From contig JAPYXD010000308.1 in assembly GCA_030998225.1 (NCBI GenBank), forward strand, positions 6,272,001 through 6,336,000: a DNA stretch of 64,000 bases. The letters run 5' to 3'. The notes under the pieces are model-generated. The model was not told the origin of the DNA. It worked only from the letters and a program-made list of their open reading frames with translations, and did no database searches. This DNA comes from Diplolepis rosae (taxonomy: Eukaryota > Arthropoda > Insecta > Hymenoptera > Diplolepididae). The number at the start of each line of letters is the position of its first letter. Positions within the stretch are counted from its first letter, which is position 1. Shown here piece by piece: positions 9,641-19,329 of the stretch. The position numbers were made by a program, and so were the translations under genes.

Positions 9641-10770
9641 CTTATTAATGCCTGAACGGACGTTTTTTCCTGCAAACTTTCCGGCCATAAAAAAAATTAT
9701 GTAGAAAGTTTATAAAAAATCCAGCCAAGGTTTTTTTGAAGTCAAATTTCATCTTCTTTGAGAACCTCCTCCTAATTTTTCGATAAAACGTAAGCTTTCA
9801 TTGTTATTAACAATTTTATTGAAAAAAAGTGAAATTATCGAGATCGATCACTTTTAAAGCCAACGAAACACATGGAAATCGAATTCCATGAACCGCAGAA
9901 ATCGTTTTTCTCGCGTCCCTAGACATAAAACTCGAAGATCACTTGTTGTTTTTTTGGATTTCGATAACTAGGTGTCATCATGAGATTTAGTTTTCAAAAA
10001 AAAAGTTCGGTTGCAGCCTGGATAAAAGTTGAACGGAGACATAGTTTATTTCAACAATATAATTTTTCAATAATAACTTTTAAAGCCAACGAAACACATG
10101 GAAATCGAATTCCATGAACCGCAGAAATCGTTTTTCTCGCGTCCCTAGACATAAAACTCGAAGATCACTTGTTGTTTTTTTGGATTTCGATAACTAGGTG
10201 TCATCATGAGATTTAGTTTTCAAAAAAAAAGTTCGGTTGCAGCCTGGATAAAAGTTGAACGGAGACATAGTTTATTTCAACAATATAATTTTTCAATAAT
10301 AACTTTAAATTCGTGATCAGTGATCCTAGAAACCCCCGAGTACACATTTTCGAGTCATACTATGAACTTTTTACATCATCATGGTCAAATGTCAAAATCA
10401 GATAAATTATAAATTGCGTAAAGCTGTGTCAGAAAGCGCCATCTGCGCAAAGTTAACAAACAGCAAGTGAACTTCGAGTTTTATGTCTATGAACGCGAGA
10501 AAAACGATTTCTGCGGATCTTGGAATTCGATTTCCATGTGTTTCCTTGATTTTAAAAGTGATCGATCTCGACAATTTCACTTTTTTTTTCAATAATATTG
10601 TTCATAACAATGAAGGCTTACGTTTTATCGAAAAATTAGGACGAGATTCTCAAAGAAGATGAAATTTGACTTCAAAAAAACCTTGGCTGGATTTGTTATA
10701 AACTTTCTACATAATTTTTTTTATGGCCGGAAAGTTTGCAGGAAAAAACGTCCGTTCAGGCGTTAATGGG
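9641..10770. mobile_element. piggyBac-like foldback element, TTAA target duplication
   Basis: TTAA lies on both sides (9637-9640, 10771-10774). The right terminus reads inward as CCCATTAACGCCTGAACGG, and the left is the same with two substitutions. Arms of roughly 260-315 bp (from 9641 inward, and about 10455-10770) are inverted copies. TTAA specificity and CCC/GGG ends are piggyBac hallmarks. No transposase is present, so it is non-autonomous. Confidence 0.8.
9851..10302. repeat. 226-bp perfect tandem duplication inside the foldback element
   Basis: The block from CTTTTAAAGCCAACGAAACA to the TTCAATAATAA end is present twice in a row (9851-10076, 10077-10302). I read no difference between the copies. 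A single copy of the block's first part recurs inverted near 10460-10560 as part of the right arm, with many differences. Confidence 0.9.
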
Positions 10771-10779
10771 TTAAGAAAA

Positions 10780-11085
10780 CATACAAACTGCTTGTCAACA
10801 AAGAATCGAGATTAAAATGATAAAATTGCGACCCGTAATATAAAAATAATATGAGAAGTATATGTTTAACTCAATAAATAAAAAATGTATGAAAACTGTT
10901 ACTCACAAGCAATTCCTTCGATGAATAATTTACATTTTTTAATATGTTTTTAAAAGCAGTATCTTTTTAAATAATACGTTACATTCTTAGTTGTGGTAAT
11001 GTTGCAAATATAAAGGTGTATTCATAGCAATCACGACGTGATAGTGTAAAGACGCGGTAAAGTTTAAAAGTTAAATGAGAATATT
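10780..11085. other. PLE 3' non-coding sequence, no other gene
   Basis: AT-rich sequence between the foldback element and the end of the GIY-YIG frame. No motif was recognised. Confidence 0.4.
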
Positions 11086-11811
11086 TTATGAAAAATTTTC
11101 GAAAGTTAGATAGAGAAAATCATTTTTCTTTATGAAAAAATTTTTTTTTCCTTTTATATTAACAAAAGTTAAAATAAAAGAAAAAAAATAGAAAAATCCT
11201 TTTTTTATACATTTGATGATGTTATAGTAGATAGCACTAAGATTTTCTATATCTGTTTTGTAATTAATACTGCAATTTTCTTTTTGAATATGAATCATCT
11301 TTAAAATTAATCTTTTTTTAAGGTTATTTTCAAAATCCAAAATTTTAGTATTTTTAAAATCGAAAGAATGCTTATATGTAATAGCATGTTCTGCAAGTGC
11401 AGTTTTTTTTTCTTTGTTTTTAACTGATCTAGCGTGTTCAAGCAATCTCTTGTGTATAAAACGACATGTTTGTCCAATATATTTTTTATTACATTGGATG
11501 CAGTTAATTTCATAATTAATCTTATATTTGAATATTGTCTGAGTTTTATCTTTAAGTGTTGGAAACATTTTTTTTTGTAAAGTATTTTCAATAGTGAAAA
11601 TTATTTGTAATTTGGATGTTTCAAAAATTCTGCATAATTTTTCTTGAAAATTTTGAATATATGGAAAAGTTATGATTTTTCTATTTTCTTGATTATCTAT
11701 GTCATGAATTTTATTTATAGAAAAAGTTTTTTGCTGACTGGAAATTATTTCTCTGTAACGTTGAAAAATTTTTTCATTTAAAAGTTCTAAAGGATAACCA
11801 TTCTTTAGCAA
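11086..11811 (-). pseudogene. PLE C-terminal region with GIY-YIG endonuclease domain
   Basis: 241-residue open frame. The start reads LLKNGYPLELLNEKI, the PLE linker after RT. The GIY-YIG-like core follows as YEINCIQCNKKYIGQT with the conserved Arg a few residues on (CRFIHKRLLEH) and an HA.T..H region (AEHAITYKHSFDF). A later E/K region (FENNLKKRLILKMIHIQ) corresponds to the expected catalytic-acid region. In PLEs this nuclease nicks target DNA for priming. The last ~40 residues are Phe/Lys-rich and probably read past the true end. The frame joins the RT only through frameshifted sequence at 11812-12215. Confidence 0.85.
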
Positions 11812-12763
11812 AGTAGATCGTACGCAGTTTAAATTACTTATGTGAAAACATTTATTTGATAATAATATTGCTCTTTCCGTAAGAAAATAGATAATACCAA
11901 TTTTGTGTGATAAACTGTGATTTCAGAAAAACTTAATATAACGACCAGACCACATTGGTTTTCTATACCAATTTGTTTGAATTTAATTGTTAATAATTTG
12001 AATATTTAAATCTAGAAAATTAATATTATTGTTTATAGCTGTTTCTAAAGTTGTACAGTAAGAGGATTCAAGACAAAATTGTAAAATATTATCAAAATTC
12101 CATGAAATTTAAGTATACATAGAAACAGCATCAGGTGAGATAATAGTGTAATTATTGGGAATAGAAATATTAGAAATATTTTTTTTTTAATTCAAAACTA
12201 TCTCTAATATAATATTCAGTATGTCCAACAGTTTTTTGTGAAGATTAGTAATTTTGATAAATTGTATAATGGTGAACCAATAAAGGAAGTAATAGGTCTC
12301 AAAGGACAATCTGTTTTATGGATTTTAGGTAGACCGTAGAATTTTGGTGCAACACTGATGTTACAATGAAGAAATTTATATAGTTTTTTATCAATAATTT
12401 CTCTGCTTTTAAGATCATTTAAAGTAATAGTTAGCGTATTTTTTATTTCATTGGCTGGATCTGGTTTTAATTTTGTGTATGTAGATGGATTATTGAGAAG
12501 ATTGTAAATTCTTATGTTGTAATCAAATCTATTCATAATAATGGTTTTATTACTTTTGTCTGAATTTGTTAATATTATATCTGTGTTATATGATTTCTGT
12601 TATCAATTGGTATGTTATAAATGCTAAATTCGAAATTAGTAATAATTTCTGAAATTGGAAAAGTTTTTTTATTGTAATTAAAAGCAAACTTACCACCAAG
12701 AATCAAAACATCTGCCACGTTGTCAGGGATTTGTCTGTTTGACATATTTAAAGGGTTTCCCAA
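11812..12763 (-). pseudogene. PLE reverse transcriptase, fragmented
   Basis: The piece at 12763-12575 holds DNVADVLILGGKFAFNY, the conserved segment ahead of the RT core. The piece at 12536-12216 holds YNLLNNPSTYTKL and TAPKFYGLPKIHKT-type text (here VAPKFYGLPKIHKTDCPLRP, a PLE RT hallmark), then SFIGSPLYNLSKLL. Beyond 12215, frame-shifted text includes SPDAVSMYT (motif A-like), NNINFLDLNI, WYRKP and SGRYI, which are downstream PLE RT and thumb blocks. I could not find the YxDD motif, so the palm core is probably deleted between motif A and INFLDL. At 12751 the coding region is cut by a mariner MITE and resumes at 13508. Confidence 0.85.
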
Positions 12764-13507
12764 TAAGGGTGATATGTTTTGAAATTGAAAAAAAACACTG
12801 AATATTCATTCGGAATTGATCGAAATCTTTTTTATTATATTGGATATTCTATGCCATTTATGATTTAAACAATATATCGGCCAAATGTCCCCCGAGACTT
12901 GAGCCAAAAATGCGCCTCATCAGAAAAGATGATTTTTTGATGAAAATTGGGATCATTGTCAATTGATTCCAGAGCCCAATCCGCGAACTCCCGACGCAAA
13001 CGATGGTCATTAGGCTTCAGTTCTTGGGCCAGAATCATCTTATAGGGATGCAGGCCAAGATCCAATCGCAAAATACGCCAGGTAGTCATCCTGGACAGGC
13101 CCAATTCCTGAGATCGGCGTGGCACGGACAATTCACGGTTTTCCTCGAGACTGGCCTGTACGGCGGCTATATTCTGTGTAGAACGTGCGGTACGCATACG
13201 ATTTTTAGGCTTAGTATCCAATAGAGTAAATTCACTCTCCAACTTATCGATTATTCGACGAATTGAGAGCGCGGATGGAGCAGAATGACGACCATATTTT
13301 GCACGATATGCTCTTTGAACACCGACAAAACTTCTCGAATTTTGATAAAATAATTGGACAATTTCCAAACGTTGTGGAAGCGTGAAACTACTCATGATTA
13401 AATGGCAAACCTTACTGATGACAACTGACAGCAGACGTCAAAAATTTCAGTTCAAATGAGCCCGATAGGGACATTCAAAATCATATCACCCCTATTGGGA
13501 AACCCTT
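12751..13507 (-). mobile_element. mariner-family deletion derivative (757 bp) inserted in PLE coding region
   Basis: The ends read AAGGGTTTCCCAATA and its complement (TATTGGGAAACCCTT), flanked by TA on both sides (12749-12750, 13508-13509). PLE coding sequence lies directly on either side, so it inserted after the PLE. A truncated sister copy is at 5696-6071. Confidence 0.93.
12865..13395 (-). CDS. truncated mariner transposase ORF (DNA-binding region and first catalytic motif)
   Basis: An intact 176-codon frame starting ATG (MSSFTLPQRLEIVQLFYQ). Residues ~1-60 form the first helix-turn-helix and ~80-130 the second (VPRRSQELGLSRMTTWRILR). Residues ~135-168 reach the first catalytic Asp in HQKIIFSDEAHFWL. 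The usual continuation is replaced by KSRGTFGRYIV and a stop, so the other two catalytic residues are absent. If expressed, it would be a DNA-binding-only protein able to occupy the terminal repeats of its family. The frame has no stop or frameshift, unlike most ORFs here, so it is relatively young. Expression is unknown. Confidence 0.85.
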   Translation of the reverse strand: MSSFTLPQRLEIVQLFYQNSRSFVGVQRAYRAKYGRHSAPSALSIRRIIDKLESEFTLLDTKPKNRMRTARSTQNIAAVQASLEENRELSVPRRSQELGLSRMTTWRILRLDLGLHPYKMILAQELKPNDHRLRREFADWALESIDNDPNFHQKIIFSDEAHFWLKSRGTFGRYIV

Positions 13508-13622
13508 TATAACCTAATTTTTCTTGTCAGTAATTGATTTTGGTATTTCAGTAATTTTCAGATTTTCAAGTTTATTTGTAATATTGTTCTGTAGTTTGTT
13601 GGTAAATTTTTCAATGGTAGTT
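13508..13622 (-). pseudogene. PLE N-terminal coding fragment
   Basis: The minus strand reads TTIEKFTNKLQNNITNK and then NLKITEIPKSITDKKN. This continues the PLE polypeptide upstream of the mariner MITE. It is cut at its N-terminal side by the DD41D mariner fragment. Confidence 0.65.
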
Positions 13623-13639
13623 TGATACCGTCTTGTTAA

Positions 13640-14441
13640 AACCACATATTGTTGATGTCAAGTTCATCCAATTCTGGCCGCAAATAATCTTCCAACATAG
13701 CACGATAGCGCTCTCCATCGACGGTATGAAAACCGCACCAAACAGTCACTTTTTGCGGATGCAACGGTGTCTCAAGAAGCACATTTGGGTTTGTTGCTGA
13801 CTAATAACGCATATTTTGCTTGTTAACAAAGGCATTGAACCAGAAATGAGCTTCATCGCTGAAGATGATTTTTCGATGAAATTCTTCATTTTCTTCAAGC
13901 TTTACCAGAGCCCAATTGGAGAAGTTTCGGCGTTTCAAATGATCAAGTGGCTTTAGTTCTTGAGTCAATTTAATCTTGAAAGCATGTAGGCCAAGATATT
14001 TTCGCATAATACGTCACAGTGTCGTTTGAGCGATGCCCAATCCTTGAGAACGACGTGGAATCGACTGATTTGGCTCATTTTGAATCGATGCACTTACGGC
14101 TGCGATTATTTCTTCGCTTCGAGCAATACGACCTATTTTGGCACCACAACGTCCAATAGTGTAAATTTGGTCCCAAATTTATCCACTATAGCACGCACAG
14201 CCTGTCGGGTGGGACGATTATTACGGCCGAAAATTGGAGTAAGCGCTCTTAAAGTTGCGACCACCGACTCAGAATTTCGGTAGTAATTTTTAATAATTTC
14301 CAAACGTTGCTGGTTCGTGAACTTTACCATGATGAAAATGTTGACTTTAACTAACGTTTTGACATTGACAGTTCATTAAAAAAGTCTAAGGGTGCGTTCA
14401 TATAAAGATACGAAATTCTCATGTCCCTGTTGGAAAACTTT
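13640..14441 (-). pseudogene. DD41D-type mariner fragment, both ORF ends damaged
   Basis: Two minus-strand pieces: 14330-14133 starts MVKFTNQQRLEIIKNYYRN (DNA-binding domain) and ends LLDVVVPK; 14007-13801 carries LGLHAFKIKLTQELKPLDHL and FHRKIIFSDEAHFWFNAFVN with the first catalytic Asp. Beyond it, shifted text matches the VTVWCG and GERYRAMLEDY part of the copy at 56610-57437, with a ~50-bp internal deletion near 13727. One terminus is present (about 14420-14441, ...GTTGGAAAACTTT then TA). The other terminus and the third catalytic region are missing, the break being near 13630-13640 against PLE sequence. Confidence 0.8.
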
Positions 14442-14680
14442 TTATTAATATGTGTTTGATTTAGAATATGGTTTGGAAGTACGTTGCACTATCTACATTG
14501 CAAAAAAAAATTTCTTTGTATTTCTCTTTTTTTTAGGTTAGAAATAGACTGTTTATAAATTTTGATATCTGTAACGAGTTGTTGGTTATATTTCTGTCAT
14601 AGATGGTTGTAGGATCCATTTTGTATATTCAGCATATTTTGATGTTGTAATAGGTTTTAGGCCTGTTAATTGTATAAAAA
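14442..14680 (-). other. PLE 5' non-coding or heavily decayed sequence
   Basis: PLE-like AT-rich sequence between the mariner fragment and the terminal repeat. No open frame was recognised. Confidence 0.4.
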
Positions 14681-14915
14681 AATTGGTGTTACCAGTATTT
14701 CTATTTTGGAAAGTATAAGTGGCCTTTCCGGTGTTGTATAGATTTTATTGAAAAATAAATATGTTATAAAAATAAATATTATTATAAAAAAATAATAATG
14801 TTAAATATTCCTTTGTAGACTTGATAAGGACCAAAAATTTGGTCGAAACGTCTACGATTTTTCAATAAAATCTATACAACACCGGAAAGGCCACTTTCCG
14901 GTTCGCAAATAAAAT
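14680..14915. repeat. 5'-side PLE terminal repeat, inverted pair
   Basis: A forward copy (14682-14755: ATTGGTGTTACCAGTATTTC, TAAGTGGCCTTTCCGGTG) is followed by an inverted copy (about 14796-14910) ending TATACAACACCGGAAAGGCC. The two arms could form a long hairpin. The second arm carries the plus-strand hammerhead-like segment GACTTGATAAGGACC...GGTCGAAACGTC at 14818-14853. Confidence 0.8.
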
Positions 14916-15063
14916 ATGCGATTTTGGGGTTCTGGCGCAAAACACCAAAAATGATCGATTCCACGATCAATTATGAGTCCATTTGATAAAACTTACTTTT
15001 CCACACTAGTGACGAGAAAGTTTAGAAATATTCGAATTCCAACCTCAATCGTAAGTTTACCGT

Positions 15064-15180
15064 CCCGCGAAAAAAAAGTTGATCTTGTTAGATATGGTCA
15101 GATCAAATTCCCAGATCTAACCAGATCTTGATTTTGTCCAGATCTGACCAGATCTAACAAGATCAACTTTTTTTCGCGGG
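15064..15180. repeat. 117-bp near-perfect palindrome (MITE-like)
   Basis: The ends CCCGCGAAAAAAA and TTTTTTTCGCGGG are complementary, and the match continues through GTTGATCTTGTTAGAT and TGGTCAGATC on each side, with AGATCT-rich sequence in the centre. No ORF. Confidence 0.85.
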
Positions 15181-15835
15181 GTGCTCTGCGTAAGAGAAAT
15201 GCCACGTACTTCTTGATGCCGTGATTGCATCAATCGATCGTGAACCCGATAATTTTTGCCGTTTCGTGCTATGTCCCAACTCGCATTCCCCTTCGCGCTA
15301 TGTGAAGAAAATAGTATGCTAACCGAATGGAGAATGAGTCGATTCCCAACTCGCATTAATCTCCTAGGTCCCCCAATTAGTTAACAATATACTATTATTG
15401 TCATACCACTGTTTTCTATGAACGATAGGTATAATAAGAAATTATTCGCAGATGTAGCCTCAATACCAGCAATAGAGGGATTCGGCGTGCGGCTTCTAAA
15501 ATATTTAAAATTCATTAAGAGGTTACACCACTTTGCCCCATCAAAATGTTATGATTTTTTGAAGAATATTTATTGAAGCAATAAAACGTTTTTATTTAAA
15601 TTGAAGTATTGATTAATGTGTTAATTATACTACTATACTACTACTATTATACTACTAGAAAATGATTTTTTTCACAAAAATTTCACACAAAATTTCGAAC
15701 AAACTCGTTGTTCAATTTTTATTTCAATAGTAAAAATCACCAGACAAACTTTTCGCGTCGTAAACCGTGCCCAAGAAGTGTTTTTGAAGGTTCTGGTCTG
15801 CGGTATCAGCATTGAGGTATTTTGTTGTCTTCTGT
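15181..15835. other. no gene seen
   Basis: Mixed AT-rich sequence with a short TATACTACTA run near 15630-15655. Nothing could be assigned. Confidence 0.4.
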
Positions 15836-16081
15836 GCATCAAATCTTATTACTATCTACATTTAAATTCAAACCTGTCCGCGCTAACATATAGCAACCGT
15901 GTGAATACTTCACATCTTTTTAGCATCGGTCTACTCACTGGCTATTTTATACTTATAACAACAACTGTTATTTTTCTGAATCTGAAAATGTTTATATATT
16001 ATATATGTTAGTTAGTTAGTTTATATTATGTATGTTAGCGCGGAAAGGTTTGATTTGATAGTACATAATAAGATTTGATGC
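15836..16081. mobile_element. 246-bp MITE with ~50-bp inverted ends
   Basis: The left end GCATCAAATCTTATTA and the right end TAATAAGATTTGATGC are complementary. The match continues to the CGCGCTAACAT / ATGTTAGCGCGG blocks. A single related arm lies at about 9020-9100, also followed by AGCAACCGTGTGAAT. No ORF; superfamily unknown. Confidence 0.7.
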
Positions 16082-16680
16082 GCAAAATCGTCAAGAAAAG
16101 AGTAAAAGGAAACTCTTGCTACAAAAAGGCAGCTCTATGGAGCTGGCATCTCAGACTAACGTTAAAAAATATTTCCAGTGACATTTTTTAAGTTTAACTT
16201 AACTTAAAAAACTTAACTTCGAAAATATTAATCCAGATGACTTAAAATTATTACAAGAACGTTTTAATTGCATTTCACAATAAAGCACGTGGGGACTTTT
16301 CTATTAATGGAAAAATTCTTACTTTATGAGCAGTTTGATAAGAAATTTTTCATTTTGAATGGATTATTCTTTCATATCTTAGAAAATTCTTCTTTACATT
16401 AATTTTCTTCTCGGTTATTTTTGGATCTACAACAACTGAAATTTGGTATTTAATTTTACAAATATTTTTACGCTATAACATTGTACTTGTACTTTTTAAA
16501 ATTAATTTTATATCATTAGAGATTCGGAAAATAAAAAAATAAAATGGATTGCGAAAACTCAATCTTATAATTATGAGTTAGACCAGCGCAAAGTTGTTAG
16601 GCTAACATTAATTGCTTTGTAGAAAGTTGATGATACATAGTAATGATGCTGTTTTTAATGAGTATCACATTCCTGACAAA
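16082..16680. other. no gene seen
   Basis: AT-rich; a short TTAACTTAA-type repeat near 16193-16220. No coding frame was recognised. Confidence 0.4.
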
Positions 16681-16687
16681 AAGGCAT

Positions 16688-16880
16688 TTAACCCATTAAC
16701 GTCCAAAATCGCACACTTTTTAACTTATTTTTGGCCCTTGTTGACAAAGCGAAAAATGACCAAACCTTATATACATAATGTTTTCGGGTCTCCTCTCTCA
16801 ATTTATGAAGTCAAAATTACATTACCGTGCACTGGAAAACCAATATGGCAGATTTTATTTAAAAAAGTACCGAAAATTTG
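16688..16880. repeat. possible lone piggyBac-like terminus
   Basis: TTAACCCATTAACG at 16688 is the same 14-bp start as the TTAA-type element at 9641-10770, but the sequence diverges after it (TCCAAAATCGC). I found no GGGTTAA partner nearby, so this is at most a solitary end or a different family. Confidence 0.35.
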
Positions 16881-17156
16881 AAATTTTTTTTTTTAATCTT
16901 TTTTTTTCAAATGGATAAAGCATACTGATCTATTTAAATCTATGGACAAAGGTGGACAAAATAGTTGTAGTTTATGAAAAATATTTTTTGGTCCAGCTCC
17001 CTATGTTTTATCTTTTCCAAAATGGCGGAAAACTATGGAAATTTGGAAAAATACACGTTTTTTTATGACATTTCTAAGATAATTGGATAATAAACGGAAT
17101 TTTATTGATCATACTGTCAAATTTTGATTGATCAATTATGTACAGACCTCTTGTAG
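16881..17156. other. no gene seen
   Basis: Homopolymer T and A runs and anonymous AT-rich sequence. Confidence 0.4.
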
Positions 17157-17158
17157 TA

Positions 17159-17960
17159 AAGGGTTTCCAATAGGGACATAACAATTTTATCTATGAATAA
17201 AACACAGAAATATTTGAGATATTGAATTCAAATTTATTGTTGGTGTAGTGCAAGCATTACATTTTATGAATGAAATTCGATATCGGTCATATGACCACCA
17301 CGGGCCCGTTTACAGCGGTCTGGAGAATAAGCGGCATGCGCCCGTATTTCCCAACTGAACGTCTCGATCGTTTCCTTGACCCGTTTCGCTGTGTGTGATG
17401 GGGCATTATCGTGAAGAAAAATGACTTTGTGTTGCCTTTTTCGATAATCCGATCGTTTTTCTTGTAATGCTCGATTTAAATCGATCATTTGCTGTTGGTT
17501 GCGAATCGTGTTGACAGCTTCACCAGGTTTTAGCAGCTCATAATAGATAACATCCTTCTGATCCCACCAAACGCATTTTTTCGGTGGTTTTCCACGATCT
17601 TCTTTTCTCACATCAAAATTACCACTTTCGAACTTTTTAAACCACTCGAAACACTGTTTTTTGCCAAGAGCATGTTCACCGTAAGCTTCGACAAGCATTC
17701 GATGCGATTCTGCAGCAGTTTTCTTTAAGTGATAACAAGAAACCAGTGCTGTCCGCAAATCGTAGTTCGTAGGCACAAAACTCGACATGTTGATGCTTGT
17801 AGTGAATACACTGGTATATCGAATTCGGGTTTTTGTCTACTGAAAATCTTTCTCAGCTGCTAGAGGGAGAAGATGGCGCTGCAGAAGCGGTCGTACGGTC
17901 CTTAAACTGATGGCAAGCACCATCAACAGGGAAATTCCGGTTTCATACTTCTAGACCTAA
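17159..17960 (-). mobile_element. chimeric mariner with ends from two different families
   Basis: The left end reads AAGGGTTTCCAATAGGGACA and continues as the same family as the element at 56610. The right end reads inward as TTAGGTCTAGAAGTATGAAA, a different mariner terminus. The two ends are not complementary to each other, yet TA flanks both (17157-17158, 17961-17962). Inside, the transposase switches family at about 17317. Confidence 0.75.
17264..17788 (-). CDS. chimeric mariner transposase ORF (no complete catalytic triad)
   Basis: An intact 174-codon frame from ATG. Residues 1-70 are the mauritiana-type DNA-binding domain (MSSFVPTNYDLRTALVSCYH, CFEWFKKFESGNFDVR, then PPKK). A deletion removes the first catalytic Asp, and the frame resumes at CVWWDQKDVIYYELLKP. 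The second Asp is in VIFLHDNAPSHTA. After HAAYSPD the frame switches to RCKRARGGHMTDIEFHS, the exact C-terminal type of the DD41D mariner at 56716. The third catalytic Asp (PSDYHLF region) is therefore lost. The junction keeps the frame open, so the element could have spread as a unit, but the product cannot be an active transposase. Confidence 0.85.
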   Translation of the reverse strand: MSSFVPTNYDLRTALVSCYHLKKTAAESHRMLVEAYGEHALGKKQCFEWFKKFESGNFDVRKEDRGKPPKKCVWWDQKDVIYYELLKPGEAVNTIRNQQQMIDLNRALQEKRSDYRKRQHKVIFLHDNAPSHTAKRVKETIETFSWEIRAHAAYSPDRCKRARGGHMTDIEFHS

Positions 17961-17962
17961 TA

Positions 17963-18255
17963 TACATAGAGTACAAATAATATTTATTGAGCTTGGTCTT
18001 GTTTTCTGATAAGGTTTGTCACGCAAAAAGTAGTGCTTAATCAAGACACGAAATTCACTTTTAGTCTATCTTTGCGAGAAATTCAGAGGCCGGTTACTTT
18101 CAGACACTGTAACTTGTAAACTAATAAATTCATGTGATTCAAATTGTTACAGAAGAGGTTATAAGGATGAAACTTTTCAACAATGATAGCCGTTTGTTAT
18201 TAGTGGCGACCTCGTATAGGAATATTACGTCAATATCAAACACCCTAGTGTTTAT
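17963..18255. other. no gene seen
   Basis: Anonymous sequence between the chimeric mariner and the foldback element. Confidence 0.4.
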
Positions 18256-18276
18256 ATATATGGGTCATTTCATGGG

Positions 18277-19325
18277 AGATTTACAGTCAAAATTTTTTTT
18301 TCGACGAAACATTTTTTTTAGCCTTTTTACTTCGAAAATAATCGACACGTATTTTTTTTCAATGAGATACTTGAAAATTTCGAGATATAATTTTTTTAAT
18401 TTTGGCACTCGCGCAAAATTTTTTTTTTTTCAACAGCTCACTGTAAAAGCAGTTTTGAATATAAAATGTAACCCTTGCACTTGAAATGCGAGAAAGAGTA
18501 GAAGCTTTCAAAAAAGTTATAGCACACATTTCTTTGTTTTTTTTGTAATAACAATATAGTACATTTTTATAAACAATTGAATTTTTTGTAAATTTGGAAC
18601 TAATTTTTTTCCGATTTTTTTGTTTCTAAATCTTTGTTGGAGTTTTTTCAATATGCATGCAAAATTTTGGAATGGAAAAATGAAAACTGTAGGTGTAATT
18701 AATTTATAAAATCTGTCCCGCGCGTTGCAACGAGCGAGCTCGCACGCTACAACTACGCTTAAGCTTGATTAGGCATGCTCGGACTCGAAGCACGTGTGGC
18801 AGTGAATGCAGTGACCGCTGTTTTAGTTTTCTGTCAATGTTCCTCAAGTGTTCACCTATTTCAAACTAATACAGAAATGCGAAGCTCTCGATTCAAACAT
18901 GTCTGCTGCAATCCGTTTAATCATTTTTCCATTCCAAAATTTTGCATGCATATTGAAAAAACTTCAACAAAGATTTAGAAACAAAAAAATCGGAAAAAAA
19001 TTAGTTCCAAATTTAAAAAAAATTGAATTGTTTATAAAAATGTAGTATATTGTTATTACAAAAAAAATAACGAAATGTGTGCTATAACTTTTTTGAAAGC
19101 TTGTACTCTTTTGCGCATTTCAAGTGCAAGGGTTACATATTATATTCAAAACTGCTTTTACAGTGAGCTGTTGAAAAAAAAATTTGCCCGAGTGCCAAAG
19201 TTAAAAAAATTATATCTCGAAATTTTCAAGTATCACATTGAAAAAAAATACGTGTCGATTATTTTCGAAGTAAAAAGGCAAAAAAAAAAAGTTTCATCGA
19301 AAAAAAAATGTTGACTGTAAAATCT
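18277..19325. mobile_element. ~1.05-kb foldback element with ~405-bp arms
   Basis: The left arm 18277-18682 and right arm 18921-19325 are inverted copies across their whole length: AGATTTTACAGTC-type ends, ATTTTCGAAGTAAAAAGGC, CTCGAAATTTTCAAGTAT, GTGCAAGGGTTACAT, TTTTGCATGCATATTG. The 238-bp loop (18683-18920) is GC-richer (CGCGCGTTGCAACGAGCGAG). No transposase. One-armed relatives lie at 49205-49260 and 51272-51440. The latter shows that the family terminus also includes TCATGAAATGAC, present here only on the left (18256-18276). Confidence 0.88.
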
Positions 19326-19329
19326 GACA

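Larger units (their letters stand above)
9229..14915 (-). mobile_element. decayed Penelope-like element (PLE) hosting three later insertions
   Basis: Similar terminal segments in the same orientation at 9229-9390 and 14680-14760, plus an inverted partner at 14796-14910, recall the PLE terminal-repeat arrangement. Coding pieces on the minus strand run N to C from right to left: 13622-13508, 12763-12216, fragments to ~11820, then GIY-YIG at 11811-11086. This is the order RT then C-terminal GIY-YIG endonuclease known for Penelope. The element is interrupted by a mariner MITE (12751-13507), a DD41D mariner fragment (about 13640-14441) and, in its 3' part, a TTAA-flanked foldback element (9641-10770). 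Confidence 0.85.

Noticed and set aside
14818..14853. Functional hammerhead ribozyme in the PLE 5' repeat
   Set aside because: The CTGANGA strand is replaced by CTTGATAAG, with an extra base and a changed catalytic position, so I call it only hammerhead-like.
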